Source: MPNP01 sp963668325
Lineage (GTDB): Bacteria > Pseudomonadota > Alphaproteobacteria > Rhodobacterales > Rhodobacteraceae
Assembly (NCBI GenBank): GCA_963668325.1
Contig: OY764222.1
Span: forward strand, 930,001 to 994,000
DNA length: 64,000 bases
Direction: 5' to 3'
This document shows, piece after piece, positions 42,705 to 52,416 of this stretch; positions within the stretch are counted from its first letter, which is position 1, and every line of letters begins with the position of its first letter. The notes under the pieces were generated by a model. It saw only the letters and a list, made by a program, of their open reading frames with translations. It was not told where the DNA came from and did not search any database. The translations under genes and the position numbers were made by a program.

Positions 42705-43169
42705 TTAGGTATTGATCTGAAAAATGCCTTCTACCTCAACCGGAATACCAAAAGGAAGGTCAGCCATACCAACTGCTGATCGGGCATGCCTTCCCTTTTC
42801 ACCAAGAGCTTCAACAAAGAAATCTGAACAACCATTGATAACCGCAGGATGTTGACCAAAATCAGGTGTCGAGTTAACAAAGCCAGTTAATTTGACGACT
42901 CTTTCCAATCTCCCAAAATCACCATCACAAGCATCCCTGACCTGGGCCAAAAGATTGATTGCACAGATTCTTGCAGCCTTGGCACCCTCTTCAACGGTCA
43001 TGGTATCTCCTAACTTTCCCTTGACCATATCCTTGCCTTCAAGAGGAACTTGGCCCGAGACAAAAACAAGATTTCCCACTACGACATAGGGTATGTAGTT
43101 GAATATGGGTTTTGGCATGGGTGGCAATACAACGCCCATTCTTGCAAGATTTTCGTCAATTTTGTTCAT
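42705..43169 (-). CDS. RidA family protein (YjgF/YER057c/UK114)
   Basis: A 154-residue enamine/imine deaminase-like protein of the longer RidA subgroup. It shows VFVSGQVPLEGK near residue 37 and a C-terminal RSAVGMADLPFGIPVEVEGI region. The subgroup arginine aligns in RHARSAVG. The ATG at 43169 has AGGAG six bases upstream. It lies about 50 bases before the FemAB-like gene on the same strand. Typical RidA proteins remove reactive 2-aminoacrylate; this subgroup is less well defined. Confidence 0.9.
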   Translation of the reverse strand: MNKIDENLARMGVVLPPMPKPIFNYIPYVVVGNLVFVSGQVPLEGKDMVKGKLGDTMTVEEGAKAARICAINLLAQVRDACDGDFGRLERVVKLTGFVNSTPDFGQHPAVINGCSDFFVEALGEKGRHARSAVGMADLPFGIPVEVEGIFQINT

Positions 43170-43290
43170 TCCCAACTCCTAATTTTAAAATACCTAAAGC
43201 CTTATTTTGCTCAATTAGCAGAGTATCAGTATTACCACATCCGCCAACCCCTCCCAAAAGCGAATTTTTTATTTCAGTCTTTAGGAGATT

Positions 43291-45258
43291 TCAAAGCAAG
43301 GGGACAGGAGTCAAATCCTCATGAATTTTCTCCATGGCCAAATGCCAGATCTCAGCAGGTAGTCCACCACCAGTTACGTTTTTCAATGGTGTGTTATTGT
43401 CATATCCCATCCAGACACCGGTTACATATTTTCCAGTAAAGCCAATGAACCAGGCATCTTTGGCTGATTGGGTCGTACCCGTCTTACCAGCGCTGGACCA
43501 ATTTTCCATTTTAGCTCGCTGCCCTGTGCCCTGTTCAATTACCTGGTTCAGCATATAAATCAATTGTCTGGAAGAATTGCCGGAAATAGCTCTTTGTCCA
43601 GATTTGCCCTGAAGGCTAAACAAGACGTCCTTATCCCCCTTAAGGCGGATTTCTTCAATCCCGTAGGGAATGACTTCCCAGCCCCCACTCAAAATACCTG
43701 TGTACACCCCTGTCATTTCCAAGAGAGTTGCTTCTGATGTGCCCAGAGCTAGGCTTGGGCCGCTTACCAGGTCACTTTTCAGACCAAGATTTCGAGCAAT
43801 AGTCGCAACTCTATCTCGTCCAACATCCAACAAAATTTGGACTGCAACTGAATTCAACGATCTCGCCATTGCCTCGGTAAGAGTAACAGTTCCAAAATAT
43901 TTACTTTCATAATTTCTAGGGGACCAGGTTTGGCCATTTTGCAAGGTAATAGATATGGGCTTGTCGGTATAGGTATCCCTAAAATTCAGACCGGCTTCCA
44001 ATCCGGCGGCAAAAACTATGGGTTTGAACAGGGAACCAGTTTGTCGGTAGGCATTAGCAGCGCGGTTGAACAATCCTGAAGCCTCAAAGTTTTTACCCCC
44101 AACCAAACCTAAGACAGCACCCTCCCGCGACATTGTAACCACGGCAAGTTCTACGTTGGACCCACTATAAATCTTTGTGGAAAAGACTTCCTTTACTGCC
44201 TCCTCCAAGGCTTTTTGAATGTCCAGATCGAAGGTGGTTTGGATTTCAACATCTTCACGTGTATCATAGGTAAGAAAACCCGGAGCGGTCTGCAGAATCC
44301 AGTCAACATAATGACCTCCCGATTTGTTGGTTGATTCTGGAAATAGTTGGGCAGGCTTGTTGATCGCATCCCGAGCTGCATTTGGAGATATAAAGCCCTG
44401 ATCTTCCATCAGGGAAACGACTAAATTTGCCCTTTCCTGAGAAATGGTAAGGTTCCTGGTGGGGGCGTATCGGGAAGGTGCTTTCAGAAGTCCAGCAAGA
44501 AGTGCTGCTTCACCTAGAGTTAATGACTTTGCCCTTTTACCGAAATATCTTTGACTTGCTGCTTCAAAGCCTGTTGCTCCAGCGCCAAGGTAAGCACGGT
44601 TAAGGTAGACCATCAGGATTTCATCCTTGGTGTATTTTAACTCCAGCGCCAAGGCAAAGGGAATTTCCTTGACTTTTCTCCACAGGGTGTTGGTCCGGCA
44701 TGATTTAACATAATCCTGCGGTGTTGCCCATTTTGTGGAATCATAGGGATTGTTGAAACATAGCAATTTACCCACCTGCTGGGTAATCGTTGACCCACCA
44801 TGTCCGACGAAGGGTGACCGACCTTCCCTCAAATTGATAATAATGGCTCCAACTATCCCCCTGGGACTTATTCCCAAATGTCGGTAGTATCTTTTGTCTT
44901 CTACAGCAATTATGGCATTTATCAAGTGGGGTGAAACAGCATCAACGGTCAATTTCCCCCCGAATTGCTCACCCCACCAGGAGAAAATTTTCTTGTTGCG
45001 ATCAAAGAAGGTAATTGACCCTTTGGTTCGACCATCTACCAAAGTTTCTGCCGCTGGCAGGGATGAGTAGAAATATCCAGTAGATATAGCCAGTATAAGA
45101 AATAAAACAGTTCCTATTCGCCAACCGAAAGCCCAGATAACACTAAAAATTAATTTTCTGGTTTTTACCCAAAACCCTGGTGATCTGGGCTTCTTTCGTT
45201 TCCGCTGAACTTTCGTTTCAGGCGTCCCTGACGGATCATTTTTCTTGGTTGAATTCAT
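43291..45258 (-). CDS. Bifunctional penicillin-binding protein, PBP1A family
   Basis: A 655-residue class A penicillin-binding protein that polymerises and cross-links peptidoglycan. A basic cytoplasmic tail is followed by one membrane anchor (about residues 38-65). The glycosyltransferase domain has AVEDKRYYRHLGISPRG and GGSTITQQVGKLL; the transpeptidase has the active-site TGSLFKP, SLNSVA and KTGTTQ motifs. It stands in the leftward block between pncB and ridA with its own spacing of over 100 bases on each side. Confidence 0.92.
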   Translation of the reverse strand: MNSTKKNDPSGTPETKVQRKRKKPRSPGFWVKTRKLIFSVIWAFGWRIGTVLFLILAISTGYFYSSLPAAETLVDGRTKGSITFFDRNKKIFSWWGEQFGGKLTVDAVSPHLINAIIAVEDKRYYRHLGISPRGIVGAIIINLREGRSPFVGHGGSTITQQVGKLLCFNNPYDSTKWATPQDYVKSCRTNTLWRKVKEIPFALALELKYTKDEILMVYLNRAYLGAGATGFEAASQRYFGKRAKSLTLGEAALLAGLLKAPSRYAPTRNLTISQERANLVVSLMEDQGFISPNAARDAINKPAQLFPESTNKSGGHYVDWILQTAPGFLTYDTREDVEIQTTFDLDIQKALEEAVKEVFSTKIYSGSNVELAVVTMSREGAVLGLVGGKNFEASGLFNRAANAYRQTGSLFKPIVFAAGLEAGLNFRDTYTDKPISITLQNGQTWSPRNYESKYFGTVTLTEAMARSLNSVAVQILLDVGRDRVATIARNLGLKSDLVSGPSLALGTSEATLLEMTGVYTGILSGGWEVIPYGIEEIRLKGDKDVLFSLQGKSGQRAISGNSSRQLIYMLNQVIEQGTGQRAKMENWSSAGKTGTTQSAKDAWFIGFTGKYVTGVWMGYDNNTPLKNVTGGGLPAEIWHLAMEKIHEDLTPVPLL

Positions 45259-45398
45259 TGCTCGACATTTACTTCTGGGTTCAGGCCACAGAAGCCAGAT
45301 TTTCGGTATAATTTATTTTATTATTGTCTCAGGAGAGAAGCTAATTCAGTATAAGAAAATTCGATGAATCCTGCAATCTATAAGATTTTGGAGTCCCT

Positions 45399-46703
45399 TC
45401 AAACCAAGACCTCTATGGGTTCCTGATGGCCAACCTCGAAAATCTCCCGATAATGTTCGATTAAATTTTCAGGCCCCATGGCCTTTCGGGGATTATCCGA
45501 GAGTTTAACTGTTGGACGGTTGTTAGCGCTGGCAGCCTTACAAACCAAAGAGATAGGTGCCAACCCATCTTGCGGAGCAAACCCTCGAAAATCATTGGTC
45601 AAGAGGGTTCCCCACCCAAAACTCAAGCGAACCCGCCCCGAAAACTGATTATGAAGTTCCTCAATTTTACCAACGTCAAGCCCATCTGAAAAAATCAGTA
45701 ACTTCTGGCTGACATCTTCGCCCCTCTGCTTCCACCAATCAATGGCTATTTCACCCATTTTTTCAGGATTTCCTGAATCAATTCTGATTCCGGTCCATTT
45801 GGAAAGCCAATCAGGAGCATTTTTTAACAATTGTTCCGTACCATAAGTATCGGCAAGGATTATCCTTAAATTACCGTCATACTCTTCTTGCCAATCCATA
45901 AGAAGCTTGTAAGGGGCATTTGCCAACTCCTCATCTGTTTCAGAAAGGGCACAATAAACCATAGGAAGTTCATGTGCACTTGTGCCAATGGCCTCAACCT
46001 CTCTTCGCATGGCAATTAGGCAATTTGATGTTCCTATAAATTTATTTCCCAAGCCCTCGCTAAGCGCTTGGACGCACCAATCCTGCCAAAGGTAGGAATG
46101 TCTTCTACGGGTTCCGAAATCTGCCAACTGCAGGTGCTTCAGCTTACCAAGACGCAAGGTATTTTCCCACACCCTGTTCATTGCACGGGCGTAAAGTACC
46201 TGCAATTCAAACCTTTCCAACTTTTTTAGAATGGAACGTGACCGAAGTTCGGTAATTACGGCTAAAGCAGGGATTTCCCAAAGCATAACTTCTGGCCAAA
46301 AACCTTCGAAAGACAGTTCAAATTGGCCGTCTCTCACTTCAAGGTGATAAGGGGGTAGTTGAAGATTTTCGAACCAATCAATAAACTCTGGACGGAACAT
46401 TTGTCTTTTGCCGTAAAAGACATTCCCCCTTAGCCAGGTTGACTCTCCCCTCGAAAGTTTCAGGGTTCTGATATGATCCAGCTGTTCTTCCAATTCCTTC
46501 CGATCAATCAATTCTGCCAGGGGAACATTGCTTGTCCGATTAATCAAATTGAACCCAACCCTTACTGTAGGACATTTATCCAATACAAATTGACACATGA
46601 GCAATTTATAGAAATCCGTGTCAATCAGGGACCTGACGATAGGGTCAATTTTCCAATTATGGTTATAGACCCTGGTAGCTATGTCAATGTTGGGAGTAAA
46701 CAT
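45399..46703 (-). CDS. pncB: Nicotinate phosphoribosyltransferase
   Basis: A 434-residue enzyme joining nicotinate to PRPP in NAD salvage. Family stretches are SLIDTDFYKLLMCQ near residue 26, FGTRRRHSYLWQDW near residue 195, GTSNCLIAMRR near residue 220 and IRIDSGNPEKMG near residue 314. The histidine of the phosphorylated RRRHS segment is present. It begins 14 bases after the nicotinamidase gene, which makes its substrate. Confidence 0.96.
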   Translation of the reverse strand: MFTPNIDIATRVYNHNWKIDPIVRSLIDTDFYKLLMCQFVLDKCPTVRVGFNLINRTSNVPLAELIDRKELEEQLDHIRTLKLSRGESTWLRGNVFYGKRQMFRPEFIDWFENLQLPPYHLEVRDGQFELSFEGFWPEVMLWEIPALAVITELRSRSILKKLERFELQVLYARAMNRVWENTLRLGKLKHLQLADFGTRRRHSYLWQDWCVQALSEGLGNKFIGTSNCLIAMRREVEAIGTSAHELPMVYCALSETDEELANAPYKLLMDWQEEYDGNLRIILADTYGTEQLLKNAPDWLSKWTGIRIDSGNPEKMGEIAIDWWKQRGEDVSQKLLIFSDGLDVGKIEELHNQFSGRVRLSFGWGTLLTNDFRGFAPQDGLAPISLVCKAASANNRPTVKLSDNPRKAMGPENLIEHYREIFEVGHQEPIEVLV

Positions 46704-46717
46704 CTCAAATAGTTTTC

Positions 46718-47347
46718 TTATGAAAGTAATTCTTCGGTGGTTGTAAGGACAATACCTCTGGATTGCATTTTACCTAAAGCTTTATCCAAAGACCCATCCA
46801 AATCAATCGCCCTGGAGGCGTCCAACAATACAGTTACCTGATAGCCGAGTTTTTTGGCATCTACCGCCGAGAAGTACACACAAAAATCTGTTGCAAGTCC
46901 AGCGCACACGATTTTGGTAATGTTTCTGGAAGAAAGATATCCGTTCAATCCTGTGGAGGTTTCCCGGTCATTTTCAAAAAATGCCGAATAGCTGTCGATT
47001 TCTTTGCGAAAGCCCTTTCTGATTATCAGGTCAGCCTGGTCAGTAATCAGGTCTTTATGAAATTCTGCACCACTCGTTCCTTGTACACAATGATCAGGCC
47101 ACAAGACCTGTTCTCCGTATGGTTGAGAGATGTTTTCATAAATTTCCTTATTTTTGTGGTTGGAGGCAAATGAGGTATGGGGCTTGGGGTGCCAGTCCTG
47201 GGTGAACACTTTGGCAGAAAATCTTGGTAATAGCCTATTTATTGGGTCAATAACTTGGTCACCCTCGGGGACAGCCAATGCTCCACCAGGACAAAAATCA
47301 TTCTGAACATCAATGACTAAAAGAGCAGTTTCGGTCTTATTCCCCAC
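46718..47347 (-). CDS. pncA: Nicotinamidase
   Basis: A 209-residue isochorismatase-fold amidase converting nicotinamide to nicotinate. The catalytic triad is visible as Asp in LLVIDVQNDF, Lys in IIRKGFRK and Cys in GLATDFCV, and the metal site as D-x-H-x3-H in TQDWHPKPHTSF. It precedes pncB in one operon, giving the two-step NAD salvage path. Confidence 0.95.
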   Translation of the reverse strand: MGNKTETALLVIDVQNDFCPGGALAVPEGDQVIDPINRLLPRFSAKVFTQDWHPKPHTSFASNHKNKEIYENISQPYGEQVLWPDHCVQGTSGAEFHKDLITDQADLIIRKGFRKEIDSYSAFFENDRETSTGLNGYLSSRNITKIVCAGLATDFCVYFSAVDAKKLGYQVTVLLDASRAIDLDGSLDKALGKMQSRGIVLTTTEELLS

Positions 47348-47452
47348 TATTTACCACCTTTCGTAATTCATTCCCGAGGAATTGTAAGCAGTCTTTATAG
47401 CAGTCAGTAGCCTTGGACTTCAAGAAAAAGGGTAGAATCGAGGGTTAATTCT

Positions 47453-47989
47453 TTAAGTTTCCTTACCAGTTGGAAACTGAATCAGAACAACAGCATCATC
47501 ATAATCCAGATTTTCAGTCAGACACCAATGTGGAATTTTATGCCTGTTCGGGTCAAACATTTCAAAACCAGCTTTTTGATAGGATGCCACAGCACGATGA
47601 TTTCGTGCAGAGGGTCTGATAATTAATGTATTTATGAAACCTTTATCTTTTAAACGATCTATAGCTAATTTTAAGGCGGTAGAACCATATCCCTTATTCC
47701 AGTTTTGTTTTCGGGCAATCCACAAATCCAATTCAGCTACATCATCCCTAATGAAATAACTTATCGCACCAACTTCTACCTGATCAACCACAATTAGAAA
47801 CAAACGGAAATTACCATAATCCCGGAAGGCTTCTTCATTATAGTCTTCACAAAATTCTTCGTATGTAGGAACCGGTGCATCTGGAAAGATTGGTGGTCCA
47901 AGCATTTCAGGTGTTGCATCAGAACAGGCCAACCATTGATAAATTTTGTCCCTGTCGATTAAGGTTGCTTGCTGAAGTCGTAAACTCAT
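47453..47989 (-). CDS. GNAT family N-acetyltransferase
   Basis: A 178-residue acyl-CoA-dependent transferase. The acetyl-CoA site is represented by NWNKGYGSTALKLAIDRL near residue 94 and NHRAVASYQKAGFEM near residue 130. The fold resembles the RimJ/RimL and AAC(6') groups, whose acceptors range from ribosomal proteins to aminoglycosides; the acceptor here is unknown. It lies 42 bases downstream of the mobile mystery protein A gene, where the Fic partner would normally be expected. Confidence 0.85.
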   Translation of the reverse strand: MSLRLQQATLIDRDKIYQWLACSDATPEMLGPPIFPDAPVPTYEEFCEDYNEEAFRDYGNFRLFLIVVDQVEVGAISYFIRDDVAELDLWIARKQNWNKGYGSTALKLAIDRLKDKGFINTLIIRPSARNHRAVASYQKAGFEMFDPNRHKIPHWCLTENLDYDDAVVLIQFPTGKET

Positions 47990-48031
47990 TACGATTTCCT
48001 CACTTTTGTGGTGGAATGGATTGTTTTATGC

Positions 48032-48493
48032 TCAATTCCAGAAATTCCTTGGCATTTCCCGCATCATCTCACTTGCTAACTCTTCAATCATATCTTCCTG
48101 ACTGGGCAATCCTTCTGTCTGGCCTTCCAAGGCCATGTGAGAATATGATTGCCTGATAATAATTTCAGCCTTGCGTCGAGCCTGTGCCATAACGATTTCT
48201 TCCACCGGGCCTTCTCGCGGGATTATCGCGTAAACCAATTTACCACCCATGGCCCCGGCCACTTTGTTGAGGTGGTTTAAAGTAATTGAGCCCAGTTTCT
48301 CATTCCTGATCGCCATGTATACACTGTTGCGTGAGACTCCCAAACGTTTGGCTAGATTCGCTACGCTCATGCCGATAGCATATTGGAAGGTTGCTAACCA
48401 ACCTCCAAGTGGACTTGCATGATAATCCGATACCTCTACAATCTTATTTATCTTACGCATAGCCTGCTTTCGGTTTGTTCCAGATACAGACAT
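48032..48493 (-). CDS. Mobile mystery protein A family regulator (orphan)
   Basis: A 153-residue helix-turn-helix protein of the mobile mystery protein A type. The DNA-binding part is MSVANLAKRLGVSRNSVYMAIRNEK (middle), followed by the family hallmark GGKLVYAIIPREGPVEEIV and HMALEGQ. GAGG is seven bases upstream of the ATG. This family normally pairs with a Fic-domain mobile mystery protein B directly downstream; here an acetyltransferase takes that place and the only Fic gene is 5.7 kb away. Operator-like repeats lie just upstream. Confidence 0.82.
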   Translation of the reverse strand: MSVSGTNRKQAMRKINKIVEVSDYHASPLGGWLATFQYAIGMSVANLAKRLGVSRNSVYMAIRNEKLGSITLNHLNKVAGAMGGKLVYAIIPREGPVEEIVMAQARRKAEIIIRQSYSHMALEGQTEGLPSQEDMIEELASEMMREMPRNFWN

Positions 48494-48835
48494 TATTAAA
48501 CCTCAAGGTCAATTTTGATGATTTGTAATACTATTATATGATATTTTATGGACAAATTAAATAATATAATATTACAATTATTTAGTTTATGTAATACTAT
48601 ACATTGTCAATTATTAAATACTGATTGATAACCCACACTAAAGAGTCAGTCTAGTTGTAACAGCTTCTATTTTTGTTAAATCCAACTCATTACCTGTATT
48701 CTGGACAGGGGAACGGTCGGGGGTTCAATCGAGTCAAAACAGACATAATAAAGGGCCAAAATAATGACATAGAAGGTTTTAATTTCCCTTCAAAAAGAGT
48801 ATATTTTAAAGAACAGAAATTAGGAGAGAAAATTG
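48494..48835. other. Divergent intergenic region between the mystery protein A gene and gyrB
   Basis: About 340 AT-rich bases that must hold both promoters. The left half has the repeat set described separately; the right half has no recognised motif beyond the gyrB ribosome site. Confidence 0.5.
48525..48600. promoter_or_regulatory. Operator-like repeats upstream of the mystery protein A gene
   Basis: The decamer GTAATACTAT occurs exactly at 48525-48534 and 48591-48600, and an inverted near-copy (ATAATATTAC, one mismatch) lies between them at about 48571-48580. The set is in the expected position for autoregulation by the helix-turn-helix protein. Confidence 0.45.
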
Positions 48836-51250
48836 GTGGAAAATCAACTGGTAACTGAAGCATATGATGAAGAGAAAATTAAGGTTCTGAAAGGCCTTGA
48901 GGGTGTCCGCAAACGACCTGGTATGTACATTGGAAATGTACAGAATGGAGATGGTCTCCACCACCTGATTTATGAAGTTGCTGACAATGGAGTTGATGAA
49001 GCTCTCGCAGGCCATGCCGACCAAATTCTGATTGTACTGCATGATGACGGTTGTGTTTCGGTCGAGGACAATGGCCGAGGTATTCCAGTCGGGATTATGG
49101 AAGAAGAAGGAAAATCTGCCGTAGAGGTCATAATGACCCAAATGCATGCCGGGGGAAAATTTGACAGCAACAGCTATAAGGTTTCCGGTGGAACACACGG
49201 CGTGGGTGTTTCGGTTGTCAACGCCCTGTCGGATTGGCTGGAAGTTACCGTGTGGCGTAACGGGAAGGAATATTTTGTTAGATTTGACAACGGGGAACCG
49301 GTCGAACCTTTGAAAGAAATAGGTTCCTGTGGAGACAAGACAGGCACCAAAGTAAAATTCCAAGCCAGTTTTGACCGATTTAATAACACTAATTACGAAT
49401 GGGAACGGCTTGAGAAAAGGTTCCGGGAACTATCCTTTTTGAACACCCAGTTGAATATTTTACTAAAGGATGAAAGAGAGATTGAAACACGGGAAGAAAA
49501 TTTCTTCTCCGACGGAGGAGTCAAGGAATTTGTAGCTTACCTTGATGCTTCCCGAACGCCTCTTCTCGAAGAGCCTGTCTTAATCACTGGTGAGCTGGAC
49601 AATGTTGGAGTCGAAATTTCCTTCTGGTGGAACGATTCCTACCATGAGCTGATCATGCCCTATACCAACAACATACCGCAGGCAGATGGTGGAACCCACG
49701 TTGCGGGCTTTCGTGCGGCTTTAACCAGAACTGTCAATTCCTATGCAGCCGAATACGGGCAATCCTCGCGACAAATAAAAACACGCTTCAACGGTGATGA
49801 CATCAGGGAAGGCATGACTTGTGTTATTTCAATCAAAAGGCCAGAACCGGACTTTAGTTCCCAAACCAAGGATAAACTGGTTTCAACTGATGTACAAACA
49901 GCGGTGTCGACATTGGTATCTGAAAAGTTGATGGAGTATTTTTTGGAAAATCCGGCCATCGCCAAAAACATTCTAATCAGGATCAGTCAGGCTGCCGAAG
50001 CTCGGGAAGCAGCCAGAAAAGCAAGAGAGCTTACCCGAAAAAAATCTTCCCTGGATATTGCTTCGTTGCCCGGCAAACTTGCCGATTGCCAGGAGAAAGA
50101 TCCCAGAAACTCAGAACTGTTTATTGTTGAGGGTGATTCCGCAGGTGGCTCAGCCAAACAGGGAAGAACAAGGATAAATCAGGCTGTTTTGCCCTTGCGA
50201 GGGAAAGTTCTGAATATTGAAAGAGCCAGGATCGATAAGGTTCTGGGGAATGAACAAATAGGAACTTTGATCACAGCGCTCGGGGCTGGCATTGGTAGGG
50301 ATGAATTTGATATTGAGAAATTGAGGTATCATAAGATAGTTATCATGACCGATGCTGATGTTGACGGAGCCCATATAAGGACTCTTTTACTTACGTTCTT
50401 TTTTCGACAGATGCCGGAAATAATTGAGAACGGCTATCTCTACATAGCCCAACCCCCACTTTATAAAGTTCAGAGAGGTAATTCAGGAACCTATCTCAAG
50501 GATCAGAATGAATTGGATGATTTTCTTGTTCAAACAGGCAGTGATGGTGCTTTGCTCCGGTTGGGAACTGGGGAAACCCTTGCAGCTGCAGATTTGATCC
50601 GAGTGATAAACCAGGCTCAGGACCTGAACAAGATACTTGGTAAGTTTCGAGCCCACCACTGGCTTCCTGCTATTGAGCATGGAGCAATTGCTGACATCTT
50701 TTCCAAAGATATAAAAACCAATCCCCAACAGGCAGCTGACAGGGTTTCAGATCGTTTGAATATGGCAGCATTGGAGTACGAAAAAGGATGGAGTGGGAGA
50801 CCGGCCCAGGATGGCGGGCTAACTTTCCGAAGAACCTTGCGTGGTGTTGAAGAATTACAAACCCTGCGAAGAGGTTTCCTAGTTACGCCGGAATGCCAGA
50901 AACTGGTTTCCATGGCCAAGGACTTGGCAAGTGTTTACCGATATCCTGCAGAATTATTAATTCGACAAAAGACCGAAAAGATATTTGCACCTTCCCAATT
51001 GCTGGCCAAGATCTTGGAAATTGGACAGAAGGGTCTCTCCCTGCAAAGATACAAGGGTCTAGGAGAAATGAACCCGGACCAGCTCTGGGAAACCACCCTT
51101 GATCCTAATGAAAGAGTTCTCCTACAAGTTAAGGTGGAGGATGTAGCCGAAGCAAACGATCTTCTTATCAAGCTAATGGGTAAGGATGTACCTCCAAGAA
51201 GAGATTTTATCATCGAAAATGCCCTGAATGCAACGAATGCCTATTATTGA
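48836..51250 (+). CDS. gyrB: DNA gyrase subunit B
   Basis: An 804-residue ATPase subunit of gyrase. Motifs are the GHKL ATP site (DNGVDEALAGHAD, VEDNGRGIPVGI, GGTHGVGVSVVNALS), the Toprim domain (EGDSAGGSAKQGR, MTDADVDGAHIRTLLLTFF) and the C-terminal QRYKGLGEMNPDQLWETTLD. The start is GTG at 48836, nine bases after GGAG; TTG at 48833 is equally possible. The DADVDG and QRYKGLGEMN signatures distinguish it from ParE. Confidence 0.97.
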   Translation: MENQLVTEAYDEEKIKVLKGLEGVRKRPGMYIGNVQNGDGLHHLIYEVADNGVDEALAGHADQILIVLHDDGCVSVEDNGRGIPVGIMEEEGKSAVEVIMTQMHAGGKFDSNSYKVSGGTHGVGVSVVNALSDWLEVTVWRNGKEYFVRFDNGEPVEPLKEIGSCGDKTGTKVKFQASFDRFNNTNYEWERLEKRFRELSFLNTQLNILLKDEREIETREENFFSDGGVKEFVAYLDASRTPLLEEPVLITGELDNVGVEISFWWNDSYHELIMPYTNNIPQADGGTHVAGFRAALTRTVNSYAAEYGQSSRQIKTRFNGDDIREGMTCVISIKRPEPDFSSQTKDKLVSTDVQTAVSTLVSEKLMEYFLENPAIAKNILIRISQAAEAREAARKARELTRKKSSLDIASLPGKLADCQEKDPRNSELFIVEGDSAGGSAKQGRTRINQAVLPLRGKVLNIERARIDKVLGNEQIGTLITALGAGIGRDEFDIEKLRYHKIVIMTDADVDGAHIRTLLLTFFFRQMPEIIENGYLYIAQPPLYKVQRGNSGTYLKDQNELDDFLVQTGSDGALLRLGTGETLAAADLIRVINQAQDLNKILGKFRAHHWLPAIEHGAIADIFSKDIKTNPQQAADRVSDRLNMAALEYEKGWSGRPAQDGGLTFRRTLRGVEELQTLRRGFLVTPECQKLVSMAKDLASVYRYPAELLIRQKTEKIFAPSQLLAKILEIGQKGLSLQRYKGLGEMNPDQLWETTLDPNERVLLQVKVEDVAEANDLLIKLMGKDVPPRRDFIIENALNATNAYY

Positions 51251-51278
51251 TTAAATTTTGCTAGCTGGTGTTTTCTGT

Positions 51279-52009
51279 TCAGAATTCAGTTAAGACGAAA
51301 GCAATCATCGGTTGTTCAAGTACCTTATACCCGTCTTGTTCTTGAACGTGTTGGTTGAATAGGTCGGCCATTTCGTCGCTAACCAATCCAGCCTTTTTCT
51401 CTCTACTTGGGTCGACAGAAATAGCCTCAGCAATTATCCTTTCGATACTGTTAACTCTAATGAAAGTCATATACTCGAAAGCGTCAAGTAACCGTCCCTT
51501 CTGCCCTTCAATAAATTCATGTAATGCAATCAGGGCATTTTGACAAACCTGAGTCTCATCTTCCAAGGGTTTGAAAACTTCAAAAAAGCTTCCGAAATTC
51601 AGAGGTTCCAAGATCAAGACCGGATGTTTCGACTTGGTAAATCGTAGGGAGTTTTCCAATCCTTTATGAATTTCTTCTCTTGGAATGTGATGAAGAGTAT
51701 TCAAGAATACAGTTCCATCAAAATGATTTTCTACGAAATCCATGTCCCCAGCACCAGCTAGAACGATCTCAGTTTGTGGGCATCGTCTTTGAGCTTCAAG
51801 CAAAGACTGTTTATTCACATCAATTCCAGTGGGCTGTGCCAATCTGTTTGCCAAAGCATTTAACAAAGCACCTCTGCCACATCCAACATCAAGTATTTTC
51901 TTGCCTTTTAGAGGGAGAAGATTTCTTCTATGACCTGAATATTTCGGCTTACATCAGTTCTCTTTCTGGCAAAGGAAAGGAGGGGGATTTCATTGAAATT
52001 CATTATCAT
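51279..52009 (-). pseudogene. Class I SAM-dependent methyltransferase gene broken by a frameshift
   Basis: The N-terminal part starts at ATG 52009 (MIMNFNEIPLLSFARKR..., ending IQVIEEIFSL) and hits TAA at about 51908-51910. The SAM-binding motif I (KGKKILDVGCGRGALLNAL) follows at once but in the -1 frame, which stays open to 51279 and contains FDGTVFLNTLHHIP and the rest of the domain. The two parts join smoothly if one base is restored near CTCTAAAAGG. The right-hand part alone has only a TTG inside motif I as start, so it is unlikely to be functional. It is either a real pseudogene or a sequence error; no typical slippery heptamer is present. Confidence 0.75.
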
Positions 52010-52141
52010 GACAAAAGTTCTAATCGGTTATAGAATCTCCAAAAAACCTCTATTACTTTTCAGAACTTATGGTTTATAATATTCTGAAGTTTAATATTAT
52101 CGTGAGGATATATTTTCGAGGAAAAAGGAGCAATTAATCAA

Positions 52142-52303
52142 ATGGCAGAAATGGAATATCTTGAAGCACTTAAGCAAAAGCACAAAGAACTTTCCGAGAG
52201 AGTTGAACAAGCCGAAAAGGCACCCTCTCCTGATCATATTCAGATTGCCGAAATGAAAAAACAAAAACTGCATTTAAAGGAAAAGATTTTTGGGTTAAGT
52301 TAA
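52142..52303 (+). CDS. DUF465 (YdcH-like) small protein
   Basis: A 53-residue helical protein (MAEMEYLEALKQKHKEL..., ending HLKEKIFGLS) with the DUF465 pattern: an N-terminal helix, a short break and a C-terminal lysine-rich helix (EMKKQKLHLKEKI). GGAG lies 12 bases upstream of the ATG. Function unknown, though widespread in alphaproteobacteria. A terminator follows. Confidence 0.8.
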   Translation: MAEMEYLEALKQKHKELSERVEQAEKAPSPDHIQIAEMKKQKLHLKEKIFGLS

Positions 52304-52324
52304 ACAAAATTACCTTTAGGTCAG

Positions 52325-52352
52325 TGTTCCCTCGATAAAGGGGGAACATTTT
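52325..52352 (+). terminator. Terminator after the DUF465 gene
   Basis: TGTTCCC and GGGAACA form a seven-bp stem with a ten-base loop, followed by TTTT. Confidence 0.6.
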
Positions 52353-52416
52353 AGTTTGAATTGCAGGTCTTAAAGCCTTTAATTCAAGAAATATTGTTTC
52401 CAGTCAGGAACAAAAT

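Noticed and set aside
48700..48740. GGTTCAATC-like stretch as a tRNA T-arm
   Set aside because: No matching acceptor stem, anticodon arm or D arm around it.
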